Positions 61,075 through 64,000 of a stretch of 64,000 bases of DNA are shown here, one piece after another. A program made the translations under genes and the position numbers. Source of the stretch: Paenibacillus sp. PvR098 (GTDB lineage Bacteria; Bacillota; Bacilli; Paenibacillales; NBRC-103111); the NCBI RefSeq assembly GCF_017833255.1, contig NZ_JAFIBU010000001.1, positions 2,356,001 to 2,420,000 on the forward strand, in the 5' to 3' direction. Below the pieces are notes generated by a model. The model worked only from the letters and a program-made list of their open reading frames with translations. It made no database searches and was not told where the DNA came from. Within the stretch, counting starts at the first letter, position 1; each line of letters starts with the position of its first letter.

Positions 61075-62604
61075 TTAACGAACAAAATGAATCGCTTTCG
61101 TCTGCGTATAGCTGAACAGTTCCTCTAACCCCTCTTCGGTACCGAGACCGCTTTCTTTAAAGCCTCCGAACGGAACGCCGGTATAGTGGGCGGAATAACC
61201 GTTCACCCATACGTACCCGGCCTCGATGTCCTCCAAAGCGGTAAGAATCTGCGAGAAATTGTTGCTCCAGATGGAAGCCGTCAACCCGTATGATACGCTG
61301 TTCGTCATGGCGATCAGTTCGTCGTAAGTTTTCCACTTGATGACGGACTGTACCGGTCCGAAAATCTCTTCGCGGAAAATGCGCATCTCCGGTGTCACGC
61401 CGGTAAAGATCGTCGGTGGGACAAAATAACCGTTCGCCAGCTCCGGATCGCCCGGCTTCTCTCCTCCGACAAGAAGTTTGGCCCCGTCTTCATGGCCGGC
61501 CCGGATGTAATACATAACCTTTTCGTACTGCGCTTCCGACACCACCGGACCCATATTCACTACCGGATCGAGCGGGTTGCCAAGTTTGGCCTCTTTCGTT
61601 TTTTCCACCAATTTGGCGATAAATGGGTCGTACACCGACTCATGCAGGAACAGGCGAGTCATCGAACCGCAAGATTGTCCCTGCGAACGCAGAAAGTTCA
61701 TGCCGTAGAACGCGCCGTTGACCGCAGCTTCGATATCGGCATCGGGGAATACCATCATTGCGTTTTTCCCTCCAAGCTCCAGGGTAACATGCTTGATGCC
61801 GGTTTCCGCCGCCGATTTCATAATCGCCTTTCCCGTCGGAACGCTGCCCGTCAACGACAGGCGCTTGATCATCGGATGACGAACAATCGCGTCCCCGGTC
61901 ACGGGACCGTTGCCGCTTAATATGTTTACGACGCCCGGAGGTAGAATCTCTTTCACCATTTCCCCGAACAGCAGCGAAGACAGCGGGGGTTGATCCGGCG
62001 TTTTCACCACGACGGTGTTTCCGGCCATCAGCGGCATACCAATTTTGGTCGCAGTCTGTCCGATCGGATGATTGTACGGATTGATCTGTCCGACAACGCC
62101 AAAGGGTTCACGTCTCGTGATATGCCAATGCACGCCGGAGGACGGGATCGTCTCTCCTTTCAACTCTGTAGCGAGTCCTGCGCAATACTGCAGATTTTGC
62201 ACCGCCCGTTCCACATCGTTATACATCGCAATGACTGGATTGCCAGAGTCTATAGCGTCAAGGGCGGCGAACTCATGCGCCCGCTCTTTCAGTGCAGCCG
62301 CAATTTCCCGCAAATACGCCGCCCGGCGCAGCGGGGGCACCTTCTTCCATTGCCTCTGCGCTTCCGCTGCCGTTTCCACGGCTTCATTCACATCTTCCGG
62401 CTGAGCCAACGGTACTTCTCCCAAAATTTCCCCGGTAGACGGATTCGTGGTCGTATAAGTCTTCCCGCTTTTGGCTTTGACCAGCCGATCCCCCACCGTC
62501 ATTTTCCAATCTCGGTCCAGCAGTTGCTTAGCCAGCGATTCCCATTCCGCTTTGGACCGATTCTTCCCTTTCTCGATAACAATAGAAATGATAATCTCCT
62601 CCAT
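61075..62604 (-). CDS. Aldehyde dehydrogenase family protein
   Basis: 509 residues from the ATG at 62604. Catalytic glutamate in VTLELGGKNAMMVF, catalytic cysteine in RSQGQSCGSMTR (about residue 315), C-terminal FGGFKESGLGTEEG. Similar to betaine/phenylacetaldehyde-type enzymes. No ribosome site precedes the ATG; a strong GGAGGAG (62596-62602) lies inside its first codons, which hints at initiation at the in-frame ATT at 62587-62589. A decayed fragment of a close relative lies at 46839..47073. Confidence 0.9.
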   Translation of the reverse strand: MEEIIISIVIEKGKNRSKAEWESLAKQLLDRDWKMTVGDRLVKAKSGKTYTTTNPSTGEILGEVPLAQPEDVNEAVETAAEAQRQWKKVPPLRRAAYLREIAAALKERAHEFAALDAIDSGNPVIAMYNDVERAVQNLQYCAGLATELKGETIPSSGVHWHITRREPFGVVGQINPYNHPIGQTATKIGMPLMAGNTVVVKTPDQPPLSSLLFGEMVKEILPPGVVNILSGNGPVTGDAIVRHPMIKRLSLTGSVPTGKAIMKSAAETGIKHVTLELGGKNAMMVFPDADIEAAVNGAFYGMNFLRSQGQSCGSMTRLFLHESVYDPFIAKLVEKTKEAKLGNPLDPVVNMGPVVSEAQYEKVMYYIRAGHEDGAKLLVGGEKPGDPELANGYFVPPTIFTGVTPEMRIFREEIFGPVQSVIKWKTYDELIAMTNSVSYGLTASIWSNNFSQILTALEDIEAGYVWVNGYSAHYTGVPFGGFKESGLGTEEGLEELFSYTQTKAIHFVR

Positions 62605-62667
62605 ATCGTATTAATCCGAGGTTAGCTGATGATTCGAACGGTTCCACAGAATATGACTCCGGACCTT

Positions 62668-63993
62668 TTATTCCGAGAGCATATATTCAAGCCACTTCCT
62701 ATGGAACGTTCTCATGACTCCCTCTTCCAACCGGGAATCGTAAACGACGCCGGGTCCCGCCCATTCTGTAATCACTTCCGCATCGCTCATGAAATCGTAG
62801 CCCATTTGATAGTTCAGCTTGACGTCGTTTTTTCGCGAATACACGCTTCCCGCGGTAGCGGATAATCCGTTCCATATCGCAATATCGTCCTGCTCGAAAT
62901 TCCCCGACGGGCTGAATGTGCTGACCGCCACTTTATACGATCGTTTCTTGAATTCTTCTGACGCTTTGGCCGGAACCAGCACCCAGCTCCAGATTTCCAT
63001 CTTTCCGCTACCGCGTGGCTGCCATTGTCTGAAGCTCAAGACCGGCGTGAACGTTTTATTCGGCGCATCGGTTGTATAAATGTGCACGAACGACAAATTC
63101 GGGAAGATGTTGCCGGTATTGACCAATGACCTTCTTACGATCTCAAACTGTTCCACCGGCATATCTTTACGGAATAGCGCCTGCACTTCCTCAGGATATC
63201 CCCGGAATGGCGATACATCGGGCGCGGTTAGTTTCAAGCTCGTGGAATGACCGTCACAATCGGTCACATGCACCTCGTGATTTTTTTTGCGCAGCTGCTC
63301 CCACGGAGGTACGCCCAGCCCCAGGTCGAATACCGACCGGTGCGCCATTTGGGTGTGATAGCTGTCCCCGCTGAAATTATCCGCGCCTATCTTCCAGTCC
63401 GAATCGACGATCCAGCGGTGCGGTTCCCCAACGACCTCCATTCCCCCCTCCACAAAATCGATGTGCGTATCCATATACCAGCGGAAACCTCCCAGATGCT
63501 CTTCCAAGGTTCCCGCTTTCTCATCCAGACAAGCAAAAATCATCCCTTTATACGAATCCACCCGCGCCTCCAGAAGCCCCCATTCCTTTTGTTCCAGGTT
63601 CCGGTAGGCTCTTTCTTTTTGCGGTACGGTCGTCAGTTCTCCCGAACAGTCATACGTCCATCCATGATACGGACACCGGAAATGCGAAGCATTCCCTTTC
63701 TCGCTGTGGCACACTTTGACGCCCCGGTGCCGGCACGAGTTGAACAAGCATTTGATTTCATCGTTTTTCCCTCTCGAAAGAATAAACGGGTCTCCTCCGA
63801 TATACCGGGTGACAAAATCCCCAGGCTTCCGAATTTCCGATTCATGTCCGACAAAAACCCATGACTTGGCAAAGATTTTCTCAAGCTCCATCGCGTATAG
63901 TTCGGGATCGTTAAATATTTGCAAAGGAATGTATCCTTTATCGAATTCTTGCTGCATTTGCGTCAAAACGTCTTTGCTCGTTTGGGTGGCCAT
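62668..63993 (-). CDS. Rieske ring-hydroxylating dioxygenase alpha subunit
   Basis: 441 residues, complete in the window. The Rieske cluster is bound by C87-x-H89 (CRHRG) and C107-x2-H110 (CPYHGW). The mononuclear iron site is D210-x2-H213-x4-H218 (GDSYHTQMAH) plus an acidic residue in FEQDDIAIW. It inserts both oxygen atoms into an aromatic ring, using electrons from a separate reductase. No beta subunit follows it; a beta gene, if any, would lie beyond the right edge, as suggested by the scar at 50472..50657. Confidence 0.94.
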   Translation of the reverse strand: MATQTSKDVLTQMQQEFDKGYIPLQIFNDPELYAMELEKIFAKSWVFVGHESEIRKPGDFVTRYIGGDPFILSRGKNDEIKCLFNSCRHRGVKVCHSEKGNASHFRCPYHGWTYDCSGELTTVPQKERAYRNLEQKEWGLLEARVDSYKGMIFACLDEKAGTLEEHLGGFRWYMDTHIDFVEGGMEVVGEPHRWIVDSDWKIGADNFSGDSYHTQMAHRSVFDLGLGVPPWEQLRKKNHEVHVTDCDGHSTSLKLTAPDVSPFRGYPEEVQALFRKDMPVEQFEIVRRSLVNTGNIFPNLSFVHIYTTDAPNKTFTPVLSFRQWQPRGSGKMEIWSWVLVPAKASEEFKKRSYKVAVSTFSPSGNFEQDDIAIWNGLSATAGSVYSRKNDVKLNYQMGYDFMSDAEVITEWAGPGVVYDSRLEEGVMRTFHRKWLEYMLSE

Positions 63994-64000
63994 GCTTACT

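Noticed and set aside
63247-63864. 205-residue plus-strand frame opposite the Rieske alpha gene
   Set aside because: It is a shadow of the dioxygenase coding sequence, rich in R and P from the complementary strand.
1-64000. tRNA, rRNA, CRISPR arrays, insertion sequences or phage genes
   Set aside because: None found on reading both strands; the decayed genes at 46.8-50.7 kb have no transposase or terminal repeats next to them.

Overview
The window looks like a chromosomal catabolic region of a Gram-positive, Bacillales-type bacterium. The signs are strong AGGAGG-type ribosome binding sites, frequent TTG starts, lipobox signal peptides on every solute-binding protein, sigma-A type promoters and moderate GC. 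No rRNA, tRNA, phage or transposase gene was seen. Almost everything is on the minus strand; the exceptions are a Rid-family gene, one five-gene operon at 32.3-36.4 kb and a LysR gene.

Region by region (described in transcription order for minus-strand operons). 0-6 kb: a nitrate/sulfonate/taurine-type ABC importer with three solute-binding lipoproteins, followed by nitrile hydratase beta and alpha genes (alpha runs off the left edge). 6.4-22.8 kb: a large aerobic phenylacetate (paa) unit headed by a branched-chain-amino-acid-type (Liv) ABC importer, then PaaK, a 61-residue protein, two hotdog proteins, a TetR regulator, an SCP-x-like thiolase, PaaABCD, a 3-hydroxyacyl-CoA dehydrogenase, a beta-ketoadipyl-CoA-type thiolase, an aldehyde dehydrogenase and a crotonase. 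23.1-26.3 kb: an OFA-type MFS permease that appears to start with ATT, and a second, cobalt-type nitrile hydratase (beta, alpha, activator). 26.5-36.4 kb: an IclR regulator, a DctPQM TRAP importer with two DctP proteins and, divergently, a gentisate pathway operon (YCII protein, FAH-family hydrolase, DinB-fold candidate maleylpyruvate isomerase, gentisate 1,2-dioxygenase, 3-hydroxybenzoate 6-hydroxylase-like flavoprotein). The two divergent promoters carry the same candidate operator. 36.5-39.8 kb: an MFS exporter, a class II aldolase-family protein and a LysR regulator. 39.9-46.8 kb: a UbiD/UbiX decarboxylase pair with a small partner, and an iron/spermidine-type ABC importer. 46.8-50.7 kb: a TAXI-type TRAP importer and a YCII protein lying between two gene wrecks, an aldehyde dehydrogenase fragment and a fused beta/alpha scar of a ring-hydroxylating dioxygenase. 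51-64 kb: an SDR, an aldehyde dehydrogenase, a tripartite tricarboxylate (TctABC) importer with two TctC proteins, two more UbiD-family decarboxylases, another aldehyde dehydrogenase and an intact Rieske dioxygenase alpha subunit.

Taken together this reads as an aromatic acid and nitrile utilisation island. Several binding-protein-dependent importers, from at least five families, feed separate ring-attack routes: CoA-dependent epoxidation for phenylacetate, gentisate cleavage for 3-hydroxybenzoate-like acids, and a less familiar Rieske-dioxygenase plus UbiD route at the right end. Functions are inferred from motifs and gene order read by eye; no database search was possible.
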